A stretch of 64,000 nt of DNA. Source: an uncultured Caulobacteraceae bacterium. GTDB taxonomy: Bacteria > Pseudomonadota > Alphaproteobacteria > Caulobacterales > Caulobacteraceae. Position numbers and translations under genes: made by a program. The stretch spans positions 1 through 64,000 of the forward strand of contig CAIQJF010000004.1 of the NCBI GenBank assembly GCA_903872075.1, read 5' to 3'. Shown here one piece after another: positions 36,196 through 44,369 of the stretch (positions are counted from its first letter, which is position 1; each line of letters starts with the position of its first letter). Below the pieces are notes generated by a model. It saw only the letters and a list, made by a program, of their open reading frames with translations. It had not been told where the DNA came from and ran no database searches.

Positions 36196-36335
36196 TGGAA
36201 TCTCCAGCCCAGGGCCTGAACGACGGCGTCGAGCGATCGCGAGGCCAGGGCGCTGTGTTCGCTGTTGTTGAGGGCCACGGCTCCGCCGGCGGCGAAGGTT
36301 GCGACGGCGCAAACCACGACGAGCAGCGATTTCAT
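36192..36335 (-). CDS. 47-residue exported peptide, truncated duplicate of the next gene
   Basis: It begins MKSLLVVVCAVATFAAGGAVA, nearly identical to the signal peptide of the downstream glycine-zipper protein, then diverges into NNSEHSALASRSLDAVVQALG with no zipper or His tail. The mature peptide would be about 26 residues. The start at 36335 gives a clean signal sequence. The stop overlaps the next start, so the two are translationally coupled. It could be a degraded duplicate or a short secreted peptide. Confidence 0.5.
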   Translation of the reverse strand: MKSLLVVVCAVATFAAGGAVALNNSEHSALASRSLDAVVQALGWRFQ

Positions 36336-36501
36336 GACCGGTTTCTCCCCAGACACCGCGGACGGCGTCCCCGCAGGCCATACGCGCGAGAGCGGCAAAG
36401 GTTCCCGGCACTCCTTGAGCTGGCGTTGATCTGGCGCGTTGACCTGATCCCAGGGCGGGTCGAAGGTGCGCGCATCGCTTCCCGCAGCACGGATCTCCAA
36501 C

Positions 36502-36981
36502 ATGCGCGCCTCCCTGTTCCTGATCGCCGCCGTCGCCCTGTCGGCCGCCACGGCGAACGCCCAGAACCTTCCCGGCCGCCGCGGCGGCATGTGGGAAATG
36601 TCCATGACCGCCCCGGAGACCCAGGGCCACGCCATGAAGATGCGCCAGTGCGTCAATCCGGCCACGGAGCGCAGCTTCTCCCCCTTCAACGGCCCCCACG
36701 ACCGCGACGTCGACCACAGCTGCACCAGGCATGAGGTGCACCGGATCGCCGGCGGCTGGGCGTTCGAGTCGGTTTGCCTGCGCGGCGGCAAGCCGGTGAC
36801 CACAACCGGAACCATCACCGGCGATTTCCAGACCCACTACAAGATGGACATCTCCAGCCGCGGCCCCGAGGGCGTCCACAAGATGACCATGGACAACACC
36901 TGGGTCGGCCCCTGCCCGGCCGGCGGCAAGGACACCATGGTCCTGCCCGACGGACGCACCATCCATATCCCCCACCACTGA
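36502..36981 (+). CDS. Exported DUF3617-type protein
   Basis: A 159-residue periplasmic protein with signal peptide MRASLFLIAAVALSAATANA, then GGMWEMSMTAPETQG and two conserved-looking cysteine pairs (RQCVNP, HSCTRHE; ESVCLRG, GPCPAGG), as in DUF3617. The start at 36502 was chosen for the signal peptide. The function is unknown. The next gene, 30 bp downstream, is also exported. Confidence 0.78.
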   Translation: MRASLFLIAAVALSAATANAQNLPGRRGGMWEMSMTAPETQGHAMKMRQCVNPATERSFSPFNGPHDRDVDHSCTRHEVHRIAGGWAFESVCLRGGKPVTTTGTITGDFQTHYKMDISSRGPEGVHKMTMDNTWVGPCPAGGKDTMVLPDGRTIHIPHH

Positions 36982-37011
36982 CCCCGCCCTCCCTGCCCTG
37001 AAAGCGACCTC

Positions 37012-37830
37012 ATGACCCTGAACCGCCGCGACTTCGGCCTGGGCGCTGCCGCCCTCACCCTCGCCGCCGGCCAGGCGGGGGCCACCGCCAAGGTGAAGGT
37101 TCCGCCGGCCATCGTGGCGGCGGTGAACGGCGCGGCGCGGACCCAGAGCAACAGAATCCGCGATCCCTGGCGCCACCCGGCCGAGACCCTGGCCTTCTGG
37201 GGCCTGAAGCCCGGTCTGACCGTGGTCGAGATCGCCCCGGCGGGCGGTTACTGGACCGAAATCCTGGCCCCCTATCTCAAGGCTAACCACGGCCACTACA
37301 TCGCCGCCCAGGGCGGCGATGTCGCCAAGTTCAAGGCCCGCTACGCCGATCCGGCCGTCTGGGGCGACGTGCGCGTCACCCCGTTCGAGGCCGACAGCGG
37401 GCCTCTGGGCCGGGCGGGCAGCGCCGACATGGTCATCACCTCGCGCAACATCCACGACTGGATGTGGACGCCGGGACGCCTGGACAAGGCGCTGAAGGAC
37501 TTCCACGCCGTGCTGAAGCGGGGCGGCGTCCTGGCCGTCGAGGAGCACCGCGCCGATCCCCGGCCCATGGCCTTCGAGGCCCGCGACGGCTACGTGGCCA
37601 CCGCCTGGCTGACGGCGGCGGTGGAGAAGGCCGGCTTCCGCCTTCAGGGCGCGTCCGAGATCAACGCCAATCCCAAGGACACCAAGGACCATCCCTTCGG
37701 CGTCTGGACCCTGCCGCCGACCCGCCGCACCCACGAGAAGGACAAGCCGACGCCCGACGGCTTCAACCCGGCCGTCTATGACACCATCGGCGAGAGCGAC
37801 CGCATGACCTTGCGGTTCAGGAAGGTCTAG
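37012..37830 (+). CDS. Tat-exported methyltransferase-like protein
   Basis: A 272-residue protein with a twin-arginine signal (LNRRDFGLGAAALTLAAG) followed by a class I methyltransferase-like fold: LKPGLTVVEIAPAGGYWTEIL (motif I), SADMVITSRNIHDWM (motif IV region) and FHAVLKRGGVLAVEEH (motif VI). Related proteins are annotated as methyltransferases in Caulobacterales. S-adenosylmethionine is not expected in the periplasm, so an export signal on this fold is odd: the protein may bind another ligand, or the RR motif may not be used. It lies downstream of the DUF3617 gene, probably in the same operon. Confidence 0.82.
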   Translation: MTLNRRDFGLGAAALTLAAGQAGATAKVKVPPAIVAAVNGAARTQSNRIRDPWRHPAETLAFWGLKPGLTVVEIAPAGGYWTEILAPYLKANHGHYIAAQGGDVAKFKARYADPAVWGDVRVTPFEADSGPLGRAGSADMVITSRNIHDWMWTPGRLDKALKDFHAVLKRGGVLAVEEHRADPRPMAFEARDGYVATAWLTAAVEKAGFRLQGASEINANPKDTKDHPFGVWTLPPTRRTHEKDKPTPDGFNPAVYDTIGESDRMTLRFRKV

Positions 37831-37878
37831 CGCGCCGCCTTGCTTTACGCCCGCCCGCCCGGGTGGTCTAAACCGCGG

Positions 37879-39903
37879 ATGACTCGCAAAAACCTGCTCG
37901 CCGCCCTCTCCGTCCTCGCCCTGACGCCGGGGATCGCCGCGGCGGCGACCGCCAACTGGTCGGTGATCTTCGGGGGCAAGGTCGTCGGCCATCTGATCGC
38001 CGACACCAAGGGCGACACCATCGCCATCGACTTCGACTACAAGAACAACGGCCGCGGTCCGACCATGGCCGAGACGATCAAGGTGGACACGGCCGGCCTG
38101 CCGACGGACTGGGCGATCAAGGGCGCGACCACCTTCGGCAGCAAGGTCGACGAGCATTTCAGCCAGGCCGGCGGCCACGCCGACTGGACAGACTCCACGG
38201 GCAAGGGCCACGCCGACGTCTCGTCGCCGGGTCTCTACGTGGCCCAGAGCGGCAGCCCGTTCTCGGACCAGATCTACGCCCGCGCGATCCTGAAACATCC
38301 GGGCCTGACGGCCCCGGCCCTGCCGGGCGGGACCCTGCGCCTGGAAAAAGGCGAGACCTTCACCGTGGCGGGCGCCGGCGGGCCTTTGAAGGTCACCCGC
38401 TATGACCTGAGCGGCATCCAGCTGACGCCGGAAACCATGCTGCTGGACGCCAAGGGCGACCTTTTCGCCACCGTGGACCCGAGCTTCATCGTCGTGCGCA
38501 AGGGCTATGAGGGCGAGGAGACCCGGCTGCGGGGCCTCGCCGCCGACTGGTCGACCCGGCGCTTCGTCGACATCGAAAAGCAGGTCGCCCACCGCTATGA
38601 CGCGCCGGTGCGCATCCGCGATGTGCGCCTGTTCGATCCGAAGACCTCCGCCCTCACCGCCCCGGTCTCGGTGGTGATCCGGGGCAAGTCCATCGCCGGT
38701 GTCGAGCCGCTCGACAGCCCGGCCACGCCGGGAGAGGTGACCATCGACGGGGCCGGCGGGACCCTGATCGCGGGCATGTACGAGATGCACGCCCATCTGG
38801 GTCAGGACGGCGCCCTGCTGAACCTCATGGCCGGCATCACCACCGTGCGCGACATGGGCAATGACAACGCCGTGCTCGACAAGCTGATCGCGCGCATGGA
38901 GGCCGGCGAGATCGGCGGGCCGCATGTGATCCGCTCGGGCTTCATCGAGGGCAAGAGCCCGTTCAACGCCAACAACGGCATCCTGGTCGACAGCCAGCAG
39001 GCGGCCATCGACGCGGTGCGCTGGTACGGCGCGCGCGGCTACTGGCAGATCAAGATCTACAACAGCATGAACCCCGCCTGGGTTCCGGCCATGACCGCCG
39101 AGGCCCATCGGCTGGGCATGCGGGTCGCCGGCCACGTGCCCGCCTTCTCCACCGCCGACGAGATGATGGCCGCCGGCTACGACGAGATGACCCACATCAA
39201 CCAATATATGATCGGCTGGGTGATCAAGCCGGGCGAGGACACCCGCACCCTCTTCCGCCTGCATGTGCTCAAGCGCTTCCCGGGCATCGACCTGGGCAGC
39301 GCGCCCGTCCAGCACACAGTCCAGACCATGGTCGACAAACACATCGCCATTGACCCGACCCTGGGCATCCATGAGATCCTGACCCTCAACCGCGACGGCG
39401 CGGCGCCGCCCGGGGCCGTGGACTATATCGACCACCTGCCCATCGGCGCCCGGCGCGACGCCATGAAGGCCTGGATCGACACCTCGGCGCCAGGCGACGA
39501 CGCGGCCTATCGCGGCGCGTTCGAGAAGATCATCGACACCGTCCGCCTGCTGCACGACCGGGGCGTGTTCATGGTGTTCGGCACCGACACGGGCGGCTCG
39601 TTCACCTATCACCGCGAGCTGGAACTCTATCTGCGCGCCGGCATGACGGCGCCGGAGATTCTCAAGCGCGCCACCTGGGACACCGCCCGCTACACCGGCC
39701 AGGACCAGACCATGGGCTCGATCGAGAAGGGCAAGCTGGCCGACTTTTTCCTCGTCCCGGGCGATCCCACCAAGGATCTCAGGGCGATCAAGTCCATCGC
39801 CATGGTGGTCAAGGACGGCGCGATCTATTTCCCGGCCGAGGTCTATCCGAAGTTCGGCATCGCCCCGTTCGCGGCCGCGCCGAAGGTGACGACGGCGCCT
39901 TAG
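37879..39903 (+). CDS. Exported amidohydrolase family protein
   Basis: A 674-residue protein with a signal peptide (ALSVLALTPGIAAAATA), a ~220-residue N-terminal beta-rich region, then an amidohydrolase barrel. Metal site elements are visible: MYEMHAHLG (HxH), YWQIKIYNS (bridging Lys), a His in GHVPAF, THINQ, and the catalytic Asp in FGTDTGGSF. The start at 37879 was chosen for the signal peptide. Relatives hydrolyse cyclic amides or dipeptides; the substrate is not visible. The large N-terminal region is unusual for simple amidohydrolases. Confidence 0.87.
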   Translation: MTRKNLLAALSVLALTPGIAAAATANWSVIFGGKVVGHLIADTKGDTIAIDFDYKNNGRGPTMAETIKVDTAGLPTDWAIKGATTFGSKVDEHFSQAGGHADWTDSTGKGHADVSSPGLYVAQSGSPFSDQIYARAILKHPGLTAPALPGGTLRLEKGETFTVAGAGGPLKVTRYDLSGIQLTPETMLLDAKGDLFATVDPSFIVVRKGYEGEETRLRGLAADWSTRRFVDIEKQVAHRYDAPVRIRDVRLFDPKTSALTAPVSVVIRGKSIAGVEPLDSPATPGEVTIDGAGGTLIAGMYEMHAHLGQDGALLNLMAGITTVRDMGNDNAVLDKLIARMEAGEIGGPHVIRSGFIEGKSPFNANNGILVDSQQAAIDAVRWYGARGYWQIKIYNSMNPAWVPAMTAEAHRLGMRVAGHVPAFSTADEMMAAGYDEMTHINQYMIGWVIKPGEDTRTLFRLHVLKRFPGIDLGSAPVQHTVQTMVDKHIAIDPTLGIHEILTLNRDGAAPPGAVDYIDHLPIGARRDAMKAWIDTSAPGDDAAYRGAFEKIIDTVRLLHDRGVFMVFGTDTGGSFTYHRELELYLRAGMTAPEILKRATWDTARYTGQDQTMGSIEKGKLADFFLVPGDPTKDLRAIKSIAMVVKDGAIYFPAEVYPKFGIAPFAAAPKVTTAP

Positions 39904-40012
39904 CGTCCCGCGCGCCCCGCTCTGTCATCCGCGCGTCACCGCTGTCGTGCAACGTGGCGCGCGTGGCTTAGCCGCGCCCACGCGGCGGCGGCGTCAGACG
40001 AGGGCAATGGGC

Positions 40013-40576
40013 ATGAAGATAGTCTCCGCGGCGGTGCTGGCCGCCCTCCTGGCGTTTCAATCCGTCCCGGTGCACGCGACCCTGCTGGCCTTCTCGTATC
40101 GCGCGGCGGCGGGGACCATCGCCGGCGAGATCGACGGCACGCTGGAGGCCGACGGCAATACGGTCGCTGTGAACAAGGTTCTGGATTTCGTCACCTTCAA
40201 CGGCGCCGGCCATGTCTCTCTGCCCTGGCTGGGAACCGCCGACATCATCTATGGGGGCAGCCGGTCTCCCACGGTGACGTTCGACGGCGCGTTCGTCGAC
40301 TTCGCCGCTTGCGAATCCGCGTTCTGCTACCCCGGCGAAGGCGTGATCTTCGATCCCGACACCATCGCCTTCACCGAACCGGTCGTGCGGACGAGCCCCG
40401 CCTTCGGCAACATCGTCCCCCCTGATTTCGACTCGCCGGAGCCCGAAGTCTTCGACGCCCGCAAGTGGACCCTGACCGTGGTTCCCGAGCCCGCGACCTG
40501 GGCGATGTTGTTGCTGGGCTTCGGCATGATCGGCGGGGCAATGCGCAACCGCCGCGTTCCGATCAGCGCCGGCTGA
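40013..40576 (+). CDS. PEPxxWA-CTERM surface protein
   Basis: A 187-residue exported protein: signal peptide MKIVSAAVLAALLAFQSVPV, a beta-rich body (LFSYRAA-like start, GAGHVSLPWLGTADIIYGG) with a cysteine pair (AACESAFCYPG), and a C-terminal sorting tail PEPATWAMLLLGFGMIG, then an Arg-rich end. This tail type is processed by exosortase systems linked to extracellular polysaccharide. The start at 40013 has GAGGG eight bases upstream; ATG 40007 is too close to it. Convergent with the response regulator. Confidence 0.88.
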   Translation: MKIVSAAVLAALLAFQSVPVHATLLAFSYRAAAGTIAGEIDGTLEADGNTVAVNKVLDFVTFNGAGHVSLPWLGTADIIYGGSRSPTVTFDGAFVDFAACESAFCYPGEGVIFDPDTIAFTEPVVRTSPAFGNIVPPDFDSPEPEVFDARKWTLTVVPEPATWAMLLLGFGMIGGAMRNRRVPISAG

Positions 40577-40595
40577 CGTCGCCGGGCGGCGCGTC
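40575..40595. terminator. Hairpin between convergent PEP-CTERM and regulator genes
   Basis: GACG-T-CGCC and GGCGCGTC form an eight-pair stem with one bulged T and a short loop. It fills the 22-bp gap between the stops of the PEP-CTERM gene and the response regulator, so it could end transcription from both sides. No U-tract. Confidence 0.4.
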
Positions 40596-40598
40596 GGC

Positions 40599-41213
40599 CT
40601 AAGCGAGACCCCTATCGCGCATCCGCAGCACAAGTTCGGTTCGGGACCCGACCCCGAGCTTCTCGTAGATGTTGTGCAGGTGCATCTTGACCGTGCCTTC
40701 GGAGATGCTCGCCCGGTAGGCGATTTCCTTGTTGCGCAGACCCTGCGCCACGAACCGGGCGACCTCGGCCTCGCGGTCGGTGAGCCGGGTTGGCGGCGGC
40801 GCGGATAGCCGGCGGAGGGCGCGGTTCGTCACCTCCCGGTCCATCCAGGTTTCGCCGCGGCAGACGGCCGCGATGCAGGTCAGCAGATCGTCGCTGGCGG
40901 CTTCCTTCAGCACCAGCCCGTCCACACCTTCGCGCACGACCTCCATGAGGGCGTCGTCATCGATGCTGGACGTCAGGAGGACGATCTTGACCGGCAGGCC
41001 CTCCGCGCGGACGCGCTTGAGGACCTCGATCCCGGACATCCCCGGCATGTTGATGTCGAGCACCGCCACATCGCAGGCCCCGCGCGCGATCTGCGCCATC
41101 GCCGCCGCGCCGTCGCCGCAGAGGGCGACGATCTCAAACTGGGAGGGGTCGAACAGGCCCTCCATGCCCCGCAGCACAAGGGGGTGATCATCGGCCAGCA
41201 CCAGGCGGATCAC
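40599..41213 (-). CDS. NarL/LuxR-type response regulator
   Basis: A 204-residue transcription regulator. The receiver domain has the acidic pocket (VLADDHP), phospho-acceptor D53 (VAVLDINMPGMSG), a switch Thr (VLLTSS) and a conserved Lys (GLVLKEAAS). The C-terminal LuxR helix-turn-helix reads LTDREAEVARFVAQGLRNKE to GTVKMHLHNIYEKLGV. Its start overlaps the stop of the histidine kinase, so they form a cognate pair. PEP-CTERM genes lie on both sides and are candidate targets. Confidence 0.93.
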   Translation of the reverse strand: MIRLVLADDHPLVLRGMEGLFDPSQFEIVALCGDGAAAMAQIARGACDVAVLDINMPGMSGIEVLKRVRAEGLPVKIVLLTSSIDDDALMEVVREGVDGLVLKEAASDDLLTCIAAVCRGETWMDREVTNRALRRLSAPPPTRLTDREAEVARFVAQGLRNKEIAYRASISEGTVKMHLHNIYEKLGVGSRTELVLRMRDRGLA

Positions 41214-42901
41214 GCCGCGGTCCTCGCAAGAGGCGCGACGATTCGCAGTGTCGTTCCATCCGGCCCGCTTTGCAGCATCAGCTCCCCGCCGAGCCCTGCG
41301 ACGCGCTCGCGCACCATGCGTGGTCCCAAGCCCAGTCTTCTGAGTTCCTGCATATTGAATACGCCGTGCAGCGGCACGCCAATCCCATTGTCAGCGATCG
41401 TCAGCCGCAATGCGATCGAGTCGAAGTCGGCCCGGATGGACACGGCGCTCGCCTTGCCGTGACGCACCGCGTTGGAGATCGCCTCCCGCACGATCTGCAG
41501 CAGGTCGAAGGACAGATTGCCGGGCAGATCCCGTTCGGCGGACCGTTCGACATCGACGGTGATGTCGGTGCTCCACCGGCGCGCCAGAACGGCCGCGAGA
41601 TTGCGGACCTCGCCTTCGAAATCGACGGGGTGGCCGCCGGCCCGCAGAGGTCCGGAGGTGGAGTCGACCAGCACGCGCAACTGGCGTTGCTCGGCCTTGA
41701 GATCCTCGAGCAGCCGTTGAATCCGGTCGTGGGCCACGCGCTCTTCAGGGGAAAGTTCCCGGCTCAGGGACGTCAGCTGCATCGCCGTGGCGGCCATGAA
41801 CTGGAGTGTGCCGTCGTGCAGGTCGCGGGCGATACGGACCCGCTCCTCCGCCGCCGCCGCGTCGCGCCAGGCCACCAGCGAGCGCCAGGCCTCGATGGCG
41901 ATACCTGACTGCGTCGCCACCACCCCGCCGAGCATCAGGGCTTCGCGATCCAGATCGGGGAAGTCGGGAAGAACGATCCAGCCCGAGAAGCGCGAGGCGC
42001 CGACCGGCAGGACCAGGGTAAGTCCCGCCGCGAAGACGCTCAGCAGCGGGCTGGCCAGAATGTCCCCGCCGTCGCGCCGGATCCGCCCGTCGGGCGCAAG
42101 CGTCACCAGCCTCGATCCACGCGTGTCGACAAAGAAGGGTTCGTCCGTGTGGTCCAGCAGAGGCTCGCCGCCCGCGGCGGGGGGCCAGGCGCTGCGCGTC
42201 GCGCCGGCCGGCGTATACTGCTCGATCTGCAGGCTGGGTTCTTCCGGATCGCCCCAGACGAACACCGCCCTCTCCAGGCCGAAGACCGAGGCGGCGAACT
42301 CCAGGCACTCGGCGATCGGCGGGGTTTCAGAGGCCTCGGCGGGCGGCGGCGAGCCGAACAGCCGCAGCATGCCGTTGTTGATCCGCTCCTGGTGCTGCCC
42401 GTAGGCGACGAGCAACCCGCCAACGCTCAGCAGCGTCCCGATGCGGAGGAGGAATCTTGGCGCGTCGAACGGTCCGCCGGCGAGATCGCGATAGGCCGGA
42501 AGGCCCGTGACGGCGAACACCGCCAAAGCCGCGGCCGTCGCCACCGCCGCGCCCCGCCAGCCCCATTGCAAGGTCGCGCTCAGCGCGATGAGCAGGAACA
42601 CCGCGAGAGAAGCGCCGGTGGCGCCCGCGGTCAGGAGGAGCACCGCGACGAAGACAAGCCCGTCGACCGCCAGCAGGGCAAAGAACAGGGCCTCGTGGCG
42701 GCTGCGCCAGACGTATGCGGCAACCCAGCCCACGGCGGAGACGCCAAGATAGGCCGTAAGGATTTGGCGGATCCACGAATCGGCGACGCCGTCGCCGCCG
42801 TGTTCGACCAGAGCCGAGGCCAGCGCGAAGCAGGCCTGGATGACCCTGACCACCGCGACCAGCCGGTTCTGGCGCGCCTGGAGGAGGAGATGATTTTGCA
42901 T
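41210..42901 (-). CDS. Sensor histidine kinase (HisKA_3, NarX-like)
   Basis: A 563-residue membrane kinase with about five hydrophobic helices in the first ~180 residues (for example LLAVDGLVFVAVLLLTA), a GAF-like sensory middle, then the dimerisation domain with the phospho-acceptor in RIARDLHDGTLQFMAA (near residue 358), and an HATPase_c domain (LQIVREAISNAVRHG, IADNGIGV). It pairs with the NarL-type regulator just downstream. The signal is unknown; a multi-helix input of this kind usually senses a membrane or envelope cue. Confidence 0.92.
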   Translation of the reverse strand: MQNHLLLQARQNRLVAVVRVIQACFALASALVEHGGDGVADSWIRQILTAYLGVSAVGWVAAYVWRSRHEALFFALLAVDGLVFVAVLLLTAGATGASLAVFLLIALSATLQWGWRGAAVATAAALAVFAVTGLPAYRDLAGGPFDAPRFLLRIGTLLSVGGLLVAYGQHQERINNGMLRLFGSPPPAEASETPPIAECLEFAASVFGLERAVFVWGDPEEPSLQIEQYTPAGATRSAWPPAAGGEPLLDHTDEPFFVDTRGSRLVTLAPDGRIRRDGGDILASPLLSVFAAGLTLVLPVGASRFSGWIVLPDFPDLDREALMLGGVVATQSGIAIEAWRSLVAWRDAAAAEERVRIARDLHDGTLQFMAATAMQLTSLSRELSPEERVAHDRIQRLLEDLKAEQRQLRVLVDSTSGPLRAGGHPVDFEGEVRNLAAVLARRWSTDITVDVERSAERDLPGNLSFDLLQIVREAISNAVRHGKASAVSIRADFDSIALRLTIADNGIGVPLHGVFNMQELRRLGLGPRMVRERVAGLGGELMLQSGPDGTTLRIVAPLARTAA

Positions 42902-43014
42902 CGCTCACCCCACCCCTAGGTCTCATGCCACCAAAAGGAAAGTCCAGCGCAGGTGTCGACGCAAGGACCCACGACCTCCGGCGCATCCGGGGCGGTGTCT
43001 TGGGGAATGCGGGT

Positions 43015-43075
43015 GTCTGAACGGCGCCGGGGAGGGACGCTACGCTACTGAACTAGAGACTAACGCCGTTCAGAC
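43015..43075. promoter_or_regulatory. 12-bp perfect inverted repeat, 37-bp spacer
   Basis: GTCTGAACGGCG at 43015-43026 and its reverse complement CGCCGTTCAGAC at 43064-43075 are exact. They lie in the 230-bp gap upstream of the histidine kinase, which otherwise holds no gene. Two half-sites for a dimeric regulator, for example the adjacent NarL-type protein acting on its own operon, is one reading; a long-loop hairpin is another. Confidence 0.4.
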
Positions 43076-43131
43076 GCCGCAGAGGTAACATCACGCGCGA
43101 CGTCAACAAGCTGGGTAAAGGTTAGTGTGGC

Positions 43132-44268
43132 CTATATCGAAAGATCACCTTGCGGCGCGGACGCCACAGGTGAGGTCCGGCGTCCGCGGACCGCGGCGCC
43201 CAGCAGGGCGACGCCCAGAAACATGGTCGCCCATGCGGCCGGCTCCGGAACGCCGCCGGGCGACCCGGATTCCGGGATTGTCTCGCCAGGCGCCACAACG
43301 CCGCCGAGCGGTTCGCCCCCGAGGCCGGCGTTGATCACGTTGGGCGTCACGCCGACGGGTCCTGGGACCGGAGACGTCTGGGCGACCGGGGCTTGCCAGG
43401 GCGTCACATAGGGAACGCCTCCGCCGGCGATAGCGACCGGGCCGGATCCATCCTGCCCAACCGGCGGGGTGAGATAGGGGCCGGTCTGCGATCCCGTTGC
43501 GCCATCGGGGCCATTGGAGGCGGAGCCCGTACCACCGCCATGGTGTCCGGACGGCCCGGAGGACCCCGAGGTCAAGTCGCCGACGCCCGCGCCGGCCAGA
43601 TCGAGGGACGGGGCGGCGCCGAAGCCGTCCGCGCGGTCGCCCCAACCCGCGGAGGCGTCCGTAAGCGCATGCATGGCGCTCCAGGCCTGCCCCGCCGAAT
43701 GCGCCCGCGACGCCAATTCGACGACAGCCAGATCGCTCTCGGTCTTGTTCTGACCGGCGAGGTGAGAGTCCGAGGCGTGCATGGCGCCAGCCGAAAGAGC
43801 GCCCCCCGCCTGCGGCGCTTTCGCCTCCGCGGGACGGGACGACGCGACCTGGCGACCGGCGGCGGTCTTCGCGACGGACGGTGTCGTGCTGGCTTGAATT
43901 CCCAGACCCGTAGCCAGCGCGCCCACGACCACGGTCCGGATCACGCTCTCGCCCAGCCAGGCCTTGAGGGCGTTGCGGCGCGCGGAGATGATGGCCAGCA
44001 GCCCGGCCCAGGCCGGACCCGATAGAAGCGCCTCACGCCGATCGAACCGGCGTCGCCGGTAGACGGGTTTCAGGCGGTCCTGAGGTGCGAATTTGGAACT
44101 GGCCAACGGGAACGCCTCACCGAACGTTACTTCAGCACGCGGTTCTTTCTCACACCTGCCCAGCCCCGGCAACGGACGCCAAGGCCCCCTTGTAGAAATA
44201 CAGGGGCAGAGGCGCGCGTGGCGCCTCCCGGTTACTTGGGTCGTATCGCCGGCCGCGATGCGGGGCAA
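43132..44268 (-). CDS. PEPxxWA-CTERM protein with low-complexity body
   Basis: The C-terminus carries a PEP sorting tail (VPEPAAWATMFLGVALLGAA, then Arg-rich end). An internal hydrophobic segment (TVVVGALATGLGIQAST, about residue 115 of the longest frame) should be the signal peptide or anchor, and the body is rich in Gly, Ser, Pro and Ala (for example SSGPSGHHGGGTGSASNG). The start is unsure: the longest frame begins at 44268 but the first ~60 residues look non-coding, and no clear ribosome site marks a later start. It is divergent from the repeat-bearing PEP-CTERM gene and upstream of the kinase on the same strand. Confidence 0.6.
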   Translation of the reverse strand: MPRIAAGDTTQVTGRRHARLCPCISTRGPWRPLPGLGRCEKEPRAEVTFGEAFPLASSKFAPQDRLKPVYRRRRFDRREALLSGPAWAGLLAIISARRNALKAWLGESVIRTVVVGALATGLGIQASTTPSVAKTAAGRQVASSRPAEAKAPQAGGALSAGAMHASDSHLAGQNKTESDLAVVELASRAHSAGQAWSAMHALTDASAGWGDRADGFGAAPSLDLAGAGVGDLTSGSSGPSGHHGGGTGSASNGPDGATGSQTGPYLTPPVGQDGSGPVAIAGGGVPYVTPWQAPVAQTSPVPGPVGVTPNVINAGLGGEPLGGVVAPGETIPESGSPGGVPEPAAWATMFLGVALLGAAVRGRRTSPVASAPQGDLSI

Positions 44269-44369
44269 GCCGGACGAAGGTTAAGGCCGATCTATATCCA
44301 ACGGTCAGATTGACCGCCGGCGTCAAATTCAGCGTTGTTGTCCACGATTTGTAACAGTGGAGATGCGTT

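Noticed and set aside
35953-39612. 1,219-codon minus-strand frame
   Set aside because: It is antisense across four good plus-strand genes. Only its last 80 codons (35953-36195) form a real gene.
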